NCBI RefSeq assembly: GCF_020700235.1
Contig: NZ_CP085307.1
Location: 552,503 to 616,502 of the forward strand
Direction: 5' to 3'
DNA length: 64,000 bases
Source: Haladaptatus pallidirubidus
GTDB lineage: Archaea > Halobacteriota > Halobacteria > Halobacteriales > Haladaptataceae
Made by a program: the position numbers and the translations under genes. Positions 55,822-64,000 of this stretch are shown piece after piece. The notes beneath the pieces are model-generated. The model was not told the origin of the DNA. It saw nothing but the letters and a program-made list of their open reading frames with translations, and made no database searches. Position 1 is the stretch's first letter; every line of letters starts with the position of its first letter.

Positions 55822-56616
55822 ATGTCGTCTCTTACAACGAACGATGGCGTCGAACTGTACTATGAAACACACGGAGATGGGAAACCGATCGTGTTCGTCA
55901 GTGCGTGGTCCAGCACGTTACAATTCTTCGAGAAAAACATCCCCGGCCTCGCCGAAGATTACCGAGTAATTGTATATGATCACCGTGGCCACGGCAAATC
56001 CGAGACTCCCGGCCACGGTTATCGCATCTCTCGACTTGCGATGGATCTTAAAGAGCTATTAGACCACTTGAACCTCACTGATGTCACCGCGGTCGGTTGG
56101 TCAATGGGAGCAGATGTGTTGTGGTCGTATCTGGAGCTATTCGGGAGTGATCGAATTTCGAAACTGGTTTGTGTCGATCAATCCCCCAAAGAAGATCTTG
56201 TCCCACAAGACTGGGATCGGCAAAGCTGCTTCAACGTCGAGGCATTCACGAAACTCACAAAAGACATCGAGTATGCTGAAGAGGAGGTCTTCACTCGCAT
56301 GGCTGGTCGGTACGATTCAGTAACGCTTGGCGAGTCAGGGTTTGTGGAGGAAATGCTGAACTGCTCGAAGACGGCGAAAATCGAACTCATGCGTGATATC
56401 CTCAATCTCGATTGGCGGAAATTCCTCCCCGAGATTGAAATCCCGACGTTGGTGTTTGTTGGCAGAAACAGTCGAGCAACGCCTCCGACGGAGAGCGCTT
56501 ACGTCGGCGATAATATACCAACTGCTGAAACTGTATTCTTCGACGACGCTAGCCATATGCTTTTCTGGGAAAATCCAGAGAAATTCAACGAGGCTGTCCG
56601 AGAGTTCAGTAACTGA
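55822..56616 (+). CDS. Alpha/beta hydrolase
   Basis: A 264-aa hydrolase. The nucleophile elbow is VGWSMGADVLWS (Ser94), preceded by IVYDHRGHGKSETPGHGYRI. The His is in DDASHMLFWENPEKFN. The usual acid position in LVFVGRNSRATPPTESAYVG shows Asn-Ser rather than Asp, so the catalytic acid may differ. Closest in feel to non-heme haloperoxidase or esterase types. Substrate unknown. It is convergent with the bat-type regulator next door. Confidence 0.85.
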   Translation: MSSLTTNDGVELYYETHGDGKPIVFVSAWSSTLQFFEKNIPGLAEDYRVIVYDHRGHGKSETPGHGYRISRLAMDLKELLDHLNLTDVTAVGWSMGADVLWSYLELFGSDRISKLVCVDQSPKEDLVPQDWDRQSCFNVEAFTKLTKDIEYAEEEVFTRMAGRYDSVTLGESGFVEEMLNCSKTAKIELMRDILNLDWRKFLPEIEIPTLVFVGRNSRATPPTESAYVGDNIPTAETVFFDDASHMLFWENPEKFNEAVREFSN

Positions 56617-56645
56617 AGATCAGGTACCGAGTCGCTCTCCGACTC

Positions 56646-57281
56646 CTATTGTGCTGCTTGTGCGACAAAATTCTTGATAATCCGACTCTCGGCTCGATGG
56701 CGCAACCGACTTACCGCGGATTTGTGGATCTCAAGAATGTCTCCCAGCTCAGCGAGTGTACAGTTCCGAGGACTTTCATAGAACCCCCGCTCGACTGCTT
56801 CGATAATGAACTCCCATTGGCGATCCGTGAGCATCTCACTTGCAGTGTGGGATTGGATGAGCGACACGATTTCATACGGAATACCAGCCGCTGCTAACTC
56901 GTCGGTATATTCCGATAGCCGTTCGTGTGACCCCGCTAGCTCGACGGAGAACCATCCGTCCCGAAGAATCGTCGGATAAATTGAGATGTTCTTCGACCTA
57001 CGGAGTGGATCATACGACTTTGTTACCGATGTTTGGAACTGAAGCAACACCATCCGCTCATCGGTATGATAGACATCAACTGCATTTACTTCAGGTGTGT
57101 TCTCGAATCGGCGAACGAGTGCGTCTCCCTTGGGGGTCAGGACTTCGAGAATGACGAACGCACCGTCGTCCCGTAGCTGGGTCGCCATCAGTCTGAACTC
57201 GGCATCGGGGAAATCGCTTGAAATCATTGCCAACCATCCGTCTACTGCTGTTCCATCGAGCTTCACCTGGATTTGAGGCAT
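56646..57281 (-). CDS. Bat-type HTH regulator
   Basis: A 211-aa haloarchaeal regulator with the C-terminal HTH_10: LTDRQWEFIIEAVERGFYES, then ELGDILEIHKSAVSRLRHRA. The first 145 residues form a sensor-like part starting MPQIQVKLDGTAVDGWLAMI. It is convergent with the alpha/beta hydrolase and divergent from the SnoaL-like gene. It may control either of them. Confidence 0.82.
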   Translation of the reverse strand: MPQIQVKLDGTAVDGWLAMISSDFPDAEFRLMATQLRDDGAFVILEVLTPKGDALVRRFENTPEVNAVDVYHTDERMVLLQFQTSVTKSYDPLRRSKNISIYPTILRDGWFSVELAGSHERLSEYTDELAAAGIPYEIVSLIQSHTASEMLTDRQWEFIIEAVERGFYESPRNCTLAELGDILEIHKSAVSRLRHRAESRIIKNFVAQAAQ

Positions 57282-57424
57282 CTCATCGGAGAGTCAGCTC
57301 TCGATTTACTTAAAGGCAGAAACTTGTTCCTGCACAAACTCACGCTTGCCCCCCACATATCACCAATGGTTGCAATGAATTCACAGACCAAAATCTGGAC
57401 TGACACCAACGAGGAACAGTACCG

Positions 57425-57868
57425 ATGACAGACTCAGAACCTACTTCTCAATTAGAGGCAAATAAGCGGCTTGCCCGCCGAATTCCGGAAGAAATTTTTG
57501 CGGAGGGTGATCTCGACCTGCTTGACGAACTGTACGCCGAAGATGCTGTCGAACGCAATGCGATGGGAACTCACCGGGGTCGACCGGCGATTCGAGAGTC
57601 CTATAACAGTTTTCTCACCGCGTTCCCCGACGTCTCGCAGACCGTCGAGAATATCGTTGCGGAAGGAGATCTAGTTGCGGTGCGTATCACGAGTCGTGGG
57701 ACGCACAAAGGTGAGCTTGGAGGGCTTGAGCCAACCGGGAAGGAGATCGAAGTTCAACAGATGTTCTTCGCCCGCATAAAGGACGGAAGGATAACCGAAC
57801 GGTGGTTCTTGCCTGATAATCTCAGTCTATTGCAACAACTCGGCGTCATCGATTTCCCACCCTCGTAA
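57425..57868 (+). CDS. SnoaL-like ester-cyclase family protein
   Basis: A 147-aa alpha-beta barrel protein: DLDLLDELYAEDAVERNAMG, then THRGRPAIRESYNSFLTAFP, GTHKGELGGLEPTGKEIEVQ and ITERWFLPDNLSLLQQLGVI. It matches the SnoaL-like/ester cyclase type (NTF2 fold). Function unknown; members include polyketide cyclases and many uncharacterised proteins. It is divergent from the bat-type regulator. Confidence 0.85.
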   Translation: MTDSEPTSQLEANKRLARRIPEEIFAEGDLDLLDELYAEDAVERNAMGTHRGRPAIRESYNSFLTAFPDVSQTVENIVAEGDLVAVRITSRGTHKGELGGLEPTGKEIEVQQMFFARIKDGRITERWFLPDNLSLLQQLGVIDFPPS

Positions 57869-57910
57869 CGCTGTCCACATCAGTGAGGAGACACTATAGT
57901 CATAATTCAC

Positions 57911-58053
57911 CGCGAAGGGATGGAGACGAGTACCTAAAACGGTTGACATTGGTGATCTCTGATGGACTTATCGAACACGTCTTCTATCCGATTTTCCCAC
58001 CAGATGAACACGCAAGCGAGGTTTTAGAGTGGGTAACGAACAATCCCCGCTAA
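57911..58053 (+). pseudogene. C-terminal fragment of a peroxiredoxin
   Basis: The plus frame reads DEYLKRLTLVISDGLIEHVF, then YPIFPPDEHASEVLEWVTNN and PR before TAA. EHVFYPIFPPDEHA is the typical tail of haloarchaeal peroxiredoxins (AhpC/TSA). The N-terminal part with the reactive Cys is absent. Confidence 0.6.
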
Positions 58054-58148
58054 GGAGCCAGTATAACTGGAGATGGATCTGTTGTTTCCGTTTAGCCAAC
58101 CGATTCAAACCGATAGCTATCTCAGGCTTCCGACAGAGCCTCGGTATA

Positions 58149-58469
58149 CTACTTGGGTGGGGCTGCGTCGTCACTGAAGCCACTCCCGTACGTTTCGAGC
58201 ACTTTTGTAACGGTGACCTCGTACGCGTCGTACCACTCAGTCCACCGCTGCTTCGCCCGTTTGTGGTCTGAATTCGCTCCAAATGACTCGAGCGCACCCA
58301 GTGACTCCCAGTAATACACGACGAGAATCTCCTCACTCTCCGGGGCGTTCCACGTGCGTTTACCGAGATATCCATCCGTATCTTCAGCGGCCGCTTGTAT
58401 CGTGTCGTTTAACTTCTGAAACTCCTCATCGTACTCTCACGGGTCAAGGCGGAACGTAACAAGATACAT
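58149..58469 (-). pseudogene. Antibiotic-biosynthesis-monooxygenase-fold protein with early TGA
   Basis: One minus frame reads MYLVTFRLDP, a TGA at codon 11, EYDEEFQKLNDTIQAAAEDT, DGYLGKRTWNAPESEEILVV, YYWESLGALESFGANSDHKR and AKQRWTEWYDAYEVTVTKVL before TAG. YYWESLGALESF and SDHKRAKQRW are typical of ABM-fold heme-degrading or monooxygenase-like proteins. A single codon change (perhaps GGA to TGA) kills it. An internal start is possible but would lose the first strand. Confidence 0.75.
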
Positions 58470-58693
58470 CACTACTTATTCTCACCCACGCCGATAAGAT
58501 GATTCCCCTCGATGTACGCAAACGTTCGCCACTGGATACTCGCTGACCTAACGTCCTTCTCGCGTTTTCGTCTCTGGCCAGTCTCGCCTGGAACCCCACA
58601 ACTATCCATCGCTTCAGAGAACACTCCTATGGACAATCCAACCATATCGGAGGCCTGTACCACCCTCCGAGTGGATCCTGTAGTGAACTGCCT

Positions 58694-59873
58694 ATGACAC
58701 AACACGATAACCGGTCAATCGAGAACCGATTCGCAACCATTGCTGTCGGCGCCGCTGAGACTGAGAGGCGCCCCCACAGAGGTGGCACGAGCGATGTCGT
58801 CCCGCCAATCCACCTCTCGACCACGTTCGAGTGGGCCAGCGGGGACAATGCCAACGAACACGACTACTCACGTGAGAGCAACCCGACACGGGCGGCCCTC
58901 GAAGAGCAATTAGCTCGCCTCGAAGGCGGCGAACATGCATTGGCGTTCGCCTCAGGGATGGCCGCTACTTCGACGACGATACTGTCGCTGGTCCCGCCGG
59001 GTGGCCACCTCGTCTCCTCGGACTCCATCTATAGCGGCACCGAAAAACTGCTCACGGAACTCGCTGCCGGACACCTTAACGTCGACGTGGACTTCGTCGA
59101 CGCTCGCGACCCCGAAAACGTTGCGGCGGCAGTCAATTCGGACACCGACTTGATCTGGGCAGAGACGCCGACAAACCCGCTGATGCGGCTGTGCGACATT
59201 CAGGCGATCGACGACATCGCCGACGATCACGGCATCCTGTTCGGAGTTGACAGTACTTTTGCGAGTCCGTACTTCCAAGCACCGCTCGAGCTGGGTGCCG
59301 ACGTTGTCGTCCACAGCACCACCAAGTACCTCAACGGGCATTCCGACTCGATCGGCGGTGCCATCATTACCAACGATGAAAGGGTCTTTGAGCAGTTAGC
59401 GTTCGCGCAGCGGGTCGGACTTGGGAATATGCTGTCGCCGTTTGACTGCTATCTGGTTGCGCGAGGGGTGAAGACGTTGCCGGCACGGATGGAACACCAC
59501 GAGACCAACGCGATGGCGGTTGCGCGGTTCCTCGAGAGCCACGATCGGGTGGCGCGTGTCTATTATCCGGGACTGGAGAGTCACCCACAACCTTGCGAGT
59601 GAGCAGATGTTGGGGTACAGCGGAATGTTGTCGTTCGAGTTTGACGGTACGCTGGTTGAGCTTGAAGCGTTCATAGAGGGGCTCGAGGTATTTACGCCGG
59701 GGGCGAGCCTTGGTGGGGTCGAAAGTTTGATTGAGGTTCCGTCGTTTATGATTCCCGACGAGATTGGCCATGGGAAGGCGACAGCGGAGATCCCGGAGAC
59801 GTTGGTCCGGGTGTCGGTTGGCCTCGAAGACGCCGATGACCTTTGTGAGGACCTCCGGACAGCGCTGCCGTAG
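58694..59873 (+). pseudogene. Cys/Met-metabolism PLP enzyme, frameshifted
   Basis: The first part (58694-59602) covers most of a cystathionine gamma-synthase or methionine gamma-lyase family enzyme: FATIAVGAAETERRPHRGGT, ESNPTRAALEEQLARLEGGE, AFASGMAATSTTILSLVPPG and VVHSTTKYLNGHSDSIGGAI with the PLP Lys. After YPGLESHPQ the frame is lost near 59584; the tail continues in another frame: HNLASEQMLGYSGMLSFEFD through FTPGASLGGVESLIEVPSFM to the stop near 59873. A two-base or similar deletion explains it. The truncated protein lacks the C-terminal domain. Confidence 0.85.
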
Positions 59874-59951
59874 GCGCGCATTCCCCTTTCCACTTGACCG
59901 TCCAGATCTCTAAGCGGGCATACGGATCGTTTATGAACAAAAGAGTGTAGC

Positions 59952-60443
59952 TTATTCGATCGGTTCGATGATGTCTCCAGGACGAATTATCCCATCTTCA
60001 AGAATGTCCGCTCGGAGCCCTCCTCGGTGAGTGAGTGCCTGCAATACACCATCGTGAGTGATACGCTGAAGATGATTACATGGTTCACACAGCCGATCCC
60101 CTCGACAGATGGCGTCACCGACGCGGAATCGTTGTCCAACGAGATGATTGAGTGCGGCATCACGAGTCTCGATGTTGCGTCTGTGTTCTCCCGGTGCGAG
60201 TTCGATTCCCGCTTCACGTTCGATTGCTGCAACTGCCTCTTGCTCAATCAGCGTAAGATCGTACCCATCGTGGCGTTCCTCATCTGGCTCCCAGTCGACG
60301 AAAGTTCCCGTTTCAATCTCGCTAAAGTAGCGATCACCTCGGAGCCCATTCCCGGCGATCGCTTCAACGTCGGTCTGCTCTTCCATCTCAACTTCGGCTT
60401 CAGGTGCAGTAAAAATCTGTTCGACGGTGCCCCTCCCGGTCAT
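59952..60443 (-). CDS. MOSC-domain protein, second copy
   Basis: A 163-aa stand-alone MOSC domain: EAIAGNGLRGDRYFSE, YDLTLIEQEAVAAIEREAGI, LAPGEHRRNIETRDAALNHL, RFRVGDAICRGDRLCEPCNH and LTHRGGLRADILEDG. The conserved Cys is in EPCNH. It resembles the MOSC protein at 32.5 kb in length and motif order. Substrate unknown; no molybdoenzyme is nearby. Confidence 0.88.
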   Translation of the reverse strand: MTGRGTVEQIFTAPEAEVEMEEQTDVEAIAGNGLRGDRYFSEIETGTFVDWEPDEERHDGYDLTLIEQEAVAAIEREAGIELAPGEHRRNIETRDAALNHLVGQRFRVGDAICRGDRLCEPCNHLQRITHDGVLQALTHRGGLRADILEDGIIRPGDIIEPIE

Positions 60444-60563
60444 GTGTGTTATGCTGTTTGATAGGAATATAAGCGTACGGGTGGAGGTATTGTTGGCCAG
60501 GTAAATGGCAAATCGTTATTCTACTGGTGTTGGCATACGTATTCACCGATATCACAACTAAGT

Positions 60564-60592
60564 AAAAGTTGAGACCGGAGTTCTCAATGCAT
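60564..60592 (+). repeat. 29-base hairpin repeat, copy 3
   Basis: Begins AAAAGTTGAGACC and ends CTCAATGCAT, with TTGAGA and TCTCAA able to pair across seven bases. It lies 5.2 kb from copy 1, in the same orientation, between the MOSC gene and the LysE-type carrier. Confidence 0.6.
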
Positions 60593-60661
60593 CTGGTCGG
60601 TAGATCGTTCAATGGTCATTTGCAAAAACTAGCTAAGAATGGATAGTTGATGTCTCGAAAA

Positions 60662-61342
60662 CTACGATGTGACCCGTCGTTCAAGCGCTAGCTTGAGCCC
60701 GAAGCCGATAAGAACGCTCCCGCTTACTGTCTGAAGGATCGTCTGCACGAGTTCGCGTTCGGTAATGGCTCGCCGAGCCCGCGCCGAGAAGACTGCTAAG
60801 AGTGCTTGATAGCAAAATCCAAGCGTCGCAAAGAGTACTCCGAATGTAAACAGCTGGACGGCAGTCGAACCACTTGGCTGAACAAACTGCGGGAGAAACG
60901 CGAGAAAGAACACTGCTACCTTCGGATTTAACGCGTTAATCATGAGCGCGCTTTTGAACGACTCCGTCGGCGTGAAGCTTGTACTCTCTGGTGTGATCTC
61001 GAACTCCTCCGAGCTTCTGAACGTTTGGACGCCAAGGTAGACCAAGTACGCTGCACCGACCAATTTGACGATGGTATATGCAACAGCTGATGTTTTAAGA
61101 ACAGCTGAGAGCCCGAGAACCGCAGCTGTCGTGTGCACGATGCTTCCAGTTGAGGATCCCAATGCAGCAGTAACGCCGACGGTCCGGCCATCACTGATGC
61201 TTCGAGTCAGCGTATAGATGCTGTCAGGCCCCGGTGAAATTATCAGCACGAGGGCAGCTGGGATGAATGCGAGAATGATGTTAATGTCGAGCACGAACCA
61301 AGAATCACTGATGAGTGGAATAAAACAACGGGTTGCTGTCAT
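60662..61342 (-). CDS. LysE/RhtB-family amino acid exporter
   Basis: A 226-aa membrane protein with about six hydrophobic segments. IPAALVLIISPGPDSIYTLT and GRTVGVTAALGSSTGSIVHT are the family start, and LMINALNPKVAVFFLAFLPQ is a hallmark. It exports amino acids or related small molecules. The ATG at 61342 would add 16 residues before LDINIILAFIPAAL; a GTG at 61294 gives the more usual start. It stands alone. Confidence 0.9.
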   Translation of the reverse strand: MTATRCFIPLISDSWFVLDINIILAFIPAALVLIISPGPDSIYTLTRSISDGRTVGVTAALGSSTGSIVHTTAAVLGLSAVLKTSAVAYTIVKLVGAAYLVYLGVQTFRSSEEFEITPESTSFTPTESFKSALMINALNPKVAVFFLAFLPQFVQPSGSTAVQLFTFGVLFATLGFCYQALLAVFSARARRAITERELVQTILQTVSGSVLIGFGLKLALERRVTS

Positions 61343-61452
61343 AGGTTGCCTCTTTTGCCTATTTAGTTGCAGATTTAACTGTTATATCCCAGTATATTTG
61401 TATTCAGTGGATATTGAACAAATATAATAAAAAAAGTAACTAGTACTCAACA

Positions 61453-61587
61453 ATGCCCTCTACACGAATATCTCAACGCGAGGTTTTCCGAACAATTGCG
61501 GTAGCATTGTACTTCGAATGGTCAGCCTATGATTCAACACCACTGTACGACCAGAGTTCACTCGGCGGTCTCGAAGAGGACGTTTGA
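61453..61587 (+). other. Possible 44-aa reading frame
   Basis: The plus frame reads MPSTRISQREVFRTIAVALY, then FEWSAYDSTPLYDQSSLGGL and EEDV before TGA. The composition is plausible, but I recognise no family. It may be a remnant. Confidence 0.2.
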
Positions 61588-61712
61588 ACCGTCGCCACGG
61601 TCTGGTTCGAGCATGGCGCTCATCAATTAGTCGAGCACTTTGTTTCTAACTTTCCGCTAGCATATTTTTAGTTTTAGACCATGATCAGTATACTGGATCA
61701 ACACGATATGAT

Positions 61713-62078
61713 ATGACCGTGCTGATGAGGTTATTTCTGCTCAAAGAACTCTCTGGGTGGGAGCACGAGACAGCTCTCATCAAGTATCTTCAGCAGCGGC
61801 CATCACTATGCCACCGACTCAATATTGAATCGATACCCGACCAATCGACACTGTAGCGAAGCTGGAATTATCGATTCACCACGGACCTCAGAGACACGGT
61901 CGAGACGGCCGCGGAGACGATTTTGTTTACGGCCGATCAAGCAGGCGTTTCAATCTCGCGAGAGCCACCGGACACGCATTCACACGACTTCGTTGAGGAA
62001 GCGGCAGATGACGAGCGATCACCGATTGTGACGGCGAACACGGTTCTTACACTGCTGAAGCAGACTGGAATCGGCTAA
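61713..62078 (+). pseudogene. Transposase N-terminal relic
   Basis: The plus frame reads MTVLMRLFLLKELSGWEHET, ALIKYLQQRPSLCHRLNIES, IPDQSTL, a TAG, RSWNYRFTTDLRDTVETAAE, then TILFTADQAGVSISREP and onward to LKQTGIG before TAA. PDQSTLW and RSWNxRF belong to the N-terminal part of haloarchaeal DDE transposases; TAG stands where TGG (Trp) is expected. The catalytic part is missing. I cannot name the IS family with certainty. Confidence 0.6.
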
Positions 62079-62580
62079 AGCCGGCGGATAACATAGTGAA
62101 CGCCCGTCGATAAGCGACAGCATTGGCTCAAGCAGCGCACAACTCGTGAGAATGTTAGAATATTAACTAGAACTATCTCTTAGATTCCAGTTTGAAATGG
62201 TTGTAGATCGATGGATCCGTCGAAATCGCGCATCCCGGGTACGCTGTTGCCGGTGTAGTCTCATCTTCCAAATATTAAATTTGATATAACGATATATGGT
62301 TTATGGATATTCGAATGGCTGCTATCGCCCGATATAGGGCTTGAAACACGGATTTACACTGGAGGTGGTAATATGCATTCTACTTCTCCATTTTTTACTA
62401 AGCGGAAGTGGACTACCCCCGGGATCCCCGAATCGATCTGTGCGGGGATCGTGGTACGGATTTACTGCTCACTCGATTCATTCGGCGAGAAGATTCTATT
62501 TGTCTACTAAGACGATCCAAAATGCGGGTCTGTTTTTTACTTCTGGAATCACGCCCGCGCTGTCGTCAACATTAAAATAA
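62079..62580. other. Gene-poor AT-rich stretch
   Basis: Holds no supported gene. A short frame at 62341-62580 has no family signal. This is where the N-terminal half of the kinase relic downstream should have been, so a deletion or insertion break point lies near 62581. Confidence 0.35.
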
Positions 62581-63099
62581 ACAGTAGATAATATATTAAA
62601 TATCACACAAGAAGCAAACGTACGAACCGCATTTGACGTCAATTATCGTGGCAAGTTATGGTCACAACAGAAGGCACGTGAGACAATCGAGAACTATTTC
62701 CCTATGATCAACGTTCTCATCACGCCTATCCGTGACGCTCAAAATATATTAGGCAAGACCGGTGACGCAAATACAATCGCTAAAGCACTCGCCGACGAGT
62801 GGGGATTCGATACCGTCGTGATTACATGTGGGGCGGATGGAGCAGTGGCCCATCAAGACGACGAGTCCGTCGAACAACCGGCATTCGAGACAGAAACGAT
62901 AGAACCAGTTGGCACCGGAGATGCATTCGTCGGCGGTTTTCTTGCCTGTCAGCTAGCAGAAACTGATCTCGAAACTTCGCTTGAATACGGTGCAGCCGTT
63001 GCTGCACTAAAGCGGACTATTCCAGGCGATGTTGCGCTCATTAGCCGTGAGGAGACTGATCGTGTGGTGGAAGGAGAACATACTGTTATCTCTCGATGA
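62581..63099 (+). pseudogene. kdgK: C-terminal half of a 2-keto-3-deoxygluconate kinase (PfkB family)
   Basis: The open frame after a TAA at 62578 reads VRTAFDVNYRGKLWSQQKAR, NVLITPIRDAQNILGKTGDA, ADEWGFDTVVITCGADGAVA and EPVGTGDAFVGGFLACQLAE, the ribokinase-family signature with the catalytic Asp. FDVNYRGKLW is typical of KDG kinases of haloarchaea. The first half (substrate and dimer part) is absent. An ATG at 62704 could start a 131-aa product, but it could not be an active kinase. Confidence 0.75.
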
Positions 63100-63291
63100 C
63101 TATTTCACATATCAGAAATTCAGATGGAAAATCTTACTAAATCTCGATTGTTGGGCTATACAGATGAAATATCCCATAGAGAGTTTCTGTATCTTCTACT
63201 CGGAGAATTGAACGCTTCACGCCGTGGGAACATGAGTAAACGCCCTCACCTAGTCGAGATCTTGCGATTCAAAAAGGCAAATCCACTCCGT

Positions 63292-63741
63292 TTAGGGCTG
63301 TGTTTTGACTTCCTTCCGTCCTGCTATCGTATCCGGAACAAGGCGGAAGTGTCGGAACGAGATATTCTCCGGAGGACGATCGAATATATCAACCATCGGA
63401 ATCTGGATCGCCCACATTCGTTGGATGGCGGCCGAATCGTATGGCATGTTCGTCACTTTCTCCAAGTGGCCGGTCGCGACGACGCTCTGATATCTCTCGT
63501 CGACCTGGTTATATGTGACGAAGGCTACAGGGTTATCGACGACATCCTCTTTTCCACTCTCCGGGGGGAAGGCAAGGCGGTAGTAGAAGGTCGCGGAGTC
63601 TGTATCGTATCCATACGACACCGGGATTGTGAATGGTGGGTTGTTGCTCTCCGTTGCAAACGAGATGATGCCCGTGCCCCCCTTTCCGAGAAACTCGTGC
63701 AATTCGCCATCGGACATTTGCACCCATCGAAGGTCTTGCAT
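63292..63741 (-). CDS. Pyridoxamine 5'-phosphate oxidase-like flavin-binding protein
   Basis: A 149-aa split-barrel protein: MQDLRWVQMSDGELHEFLGK, then GGTGIISFATESNNPPFTIP, VSYGYDTDSATFYYRLAFPP and SVVATGHLEKVTN. It fits the haloarchaeal PPOX-like (pyridoxamine 5'-phosphate oxidase fold) family that binds FMN or F420. Substrate unknown. I chose the ATG at 63741; the longer frame adds a non-family part (MGWFCKNDRIVFSCRG). It stands alone near the window end. Confidence 0.85.
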   Translation of the reverse strand: MQDLRWVQMSDGELHEFLGKGGTGIISFATESNNPPFTIPVSYGYDTDSATFYYRLAFPPESGKEDVVDNPVAFVTYNQVDERYQSVVATGHLEKVTNMPYDSAAIQRMWAIQIPMVDIFDRPPENISFRHFRLVPDTIAGRKEVKTQP

Positions 63742-64000
63742 AGTGAACGATACGCCTCGGCAGGAGAAAACAATTCGGTCATTTTTACAGAACCATCCCA
63801 AATAATGTATCTCTTCAACTGTATAGAAAGCCTAACTGACGAGAAGCCATAGACAAGCTACGAGATGATTGGTTGAAATTAATCCATGCAAACGGTGAAT
63901 CCCGGTCAAATCAGTAATTTTTAGACAGTCGCATACTCCTTACTATAGCGAGTATGTCAGATTTATCGGGAAATCCTGACGGTTGTGGGTAACCTATTCT

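Noticed and set aside
38384..58469. Repeated in-frame TGA and TAG codons read as possible stop-codon readthrough or recoding
   Set aside because: Intact genes in the window use TGG for Trp and end in TGA or TAG, and the affected genes also carry frameshifts or truncations. Ordinary decay explains them better.
63953..63991. A short ATG frame at the window end
   Set aside because: It stops after 12 codons, so no gene can be supported there.
1..64000. tRNA or rRNA genes
   Set aside because: I scanned for tRNA-like arms and rRNA-conserved segments by eye and saw none that I could support.

Overview
The window is haloarchaeal DNA (class Halobacteria). The proteins are strongly acidic. The gene set includes bat-type HTH regulators, HalOD1 output domains, a DUF7344/DUF7521 pair, GlpR with a fructose PTS, RadA, and Orc1/Cdc6 genes beside ORB-type origins. 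Two Orc1/Cdc6 genes, a ParA gene, iteron-like repeats and a very high density of broken genes point to a plasmid or megaplasmid, or a plasmid-derived part of a chromosome. I cannot name the genus.

Layout. 0-2.4 kb: the start of a biotin carboxylase gene (minus strand), divergent from PxpB, PxpC and a biotin carrier protein. 2.5-7 kb: relics, a HalOD1 protein, a DUF7344/DUF7521 pair and a RadA. 7.2-13.3 kb: fructose uptake, with glpR facing the operon pfkB-ptfC-ptfA-ptsH-ptsI-ptfB. 13.7-17.3 kb: a bat-type regulator and a zinc/cadmium-type P1B ATPase with three N-terminal metal-binding domains. 17.7-28.5 kb: an island for breaking down glycine betaine, with regulator, Rieske oxygenase, sarcosine-oxidase-like and dimethylglycine-oxidase-like flavoproteins, threonine/serine dehydratase and a BCCT transporter, ending in a dead glyA. 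28.7-38.3 kb: mixed small genes, a large GT39-like membrane protein, a cold-shock protein, a second HalOD1 protein and several relics. 38.4-39.8 kb: a broken IS200/IS605-type element. 39.9-46.3 kb: two adjacent origins with different repeat families, each with its own Orc1/Cdc6, then 13-bp iterons, ParA and a small partner. 46.8-51.7 kb: a Cys-rich membrane protein, an HD-domain relic, and an arsenic cluster (arsN2, arsM, two arsR, arsC) with no recognised arsenite pump. 52-64 kb: a graveyard region in which VOC, monooxygenase, PLP enzyme, peroxiredoxin, KDG kinase and transposase relics sit between intact genes (flavin oxidase, alpha/beta hydrolase, bat regulator, SnoaL-like, MOSC, LysE, PPOX-like).

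How the genes work together. BCCT imports betaine. The Rieske enzyme, the 836-aa flavoprotein and the 380-aa flavoprotein would remove the methyl groups stepwise to give glycine. SHMT would make serine and the dehydratase would convert it to pyruvate. The SHMT copy here is dead, so a second copy elsewhere is needed. The PTS phosphorylates fructose on entry, PfkB adds the second phosphate, and GlpR is the likely repressor. The ars genes cover reduction, methylation and acetylation of arsenicals.

All functions are inferred from reading translated sequence. No database search was run. Many relics were recovered only by joining frames by eye.
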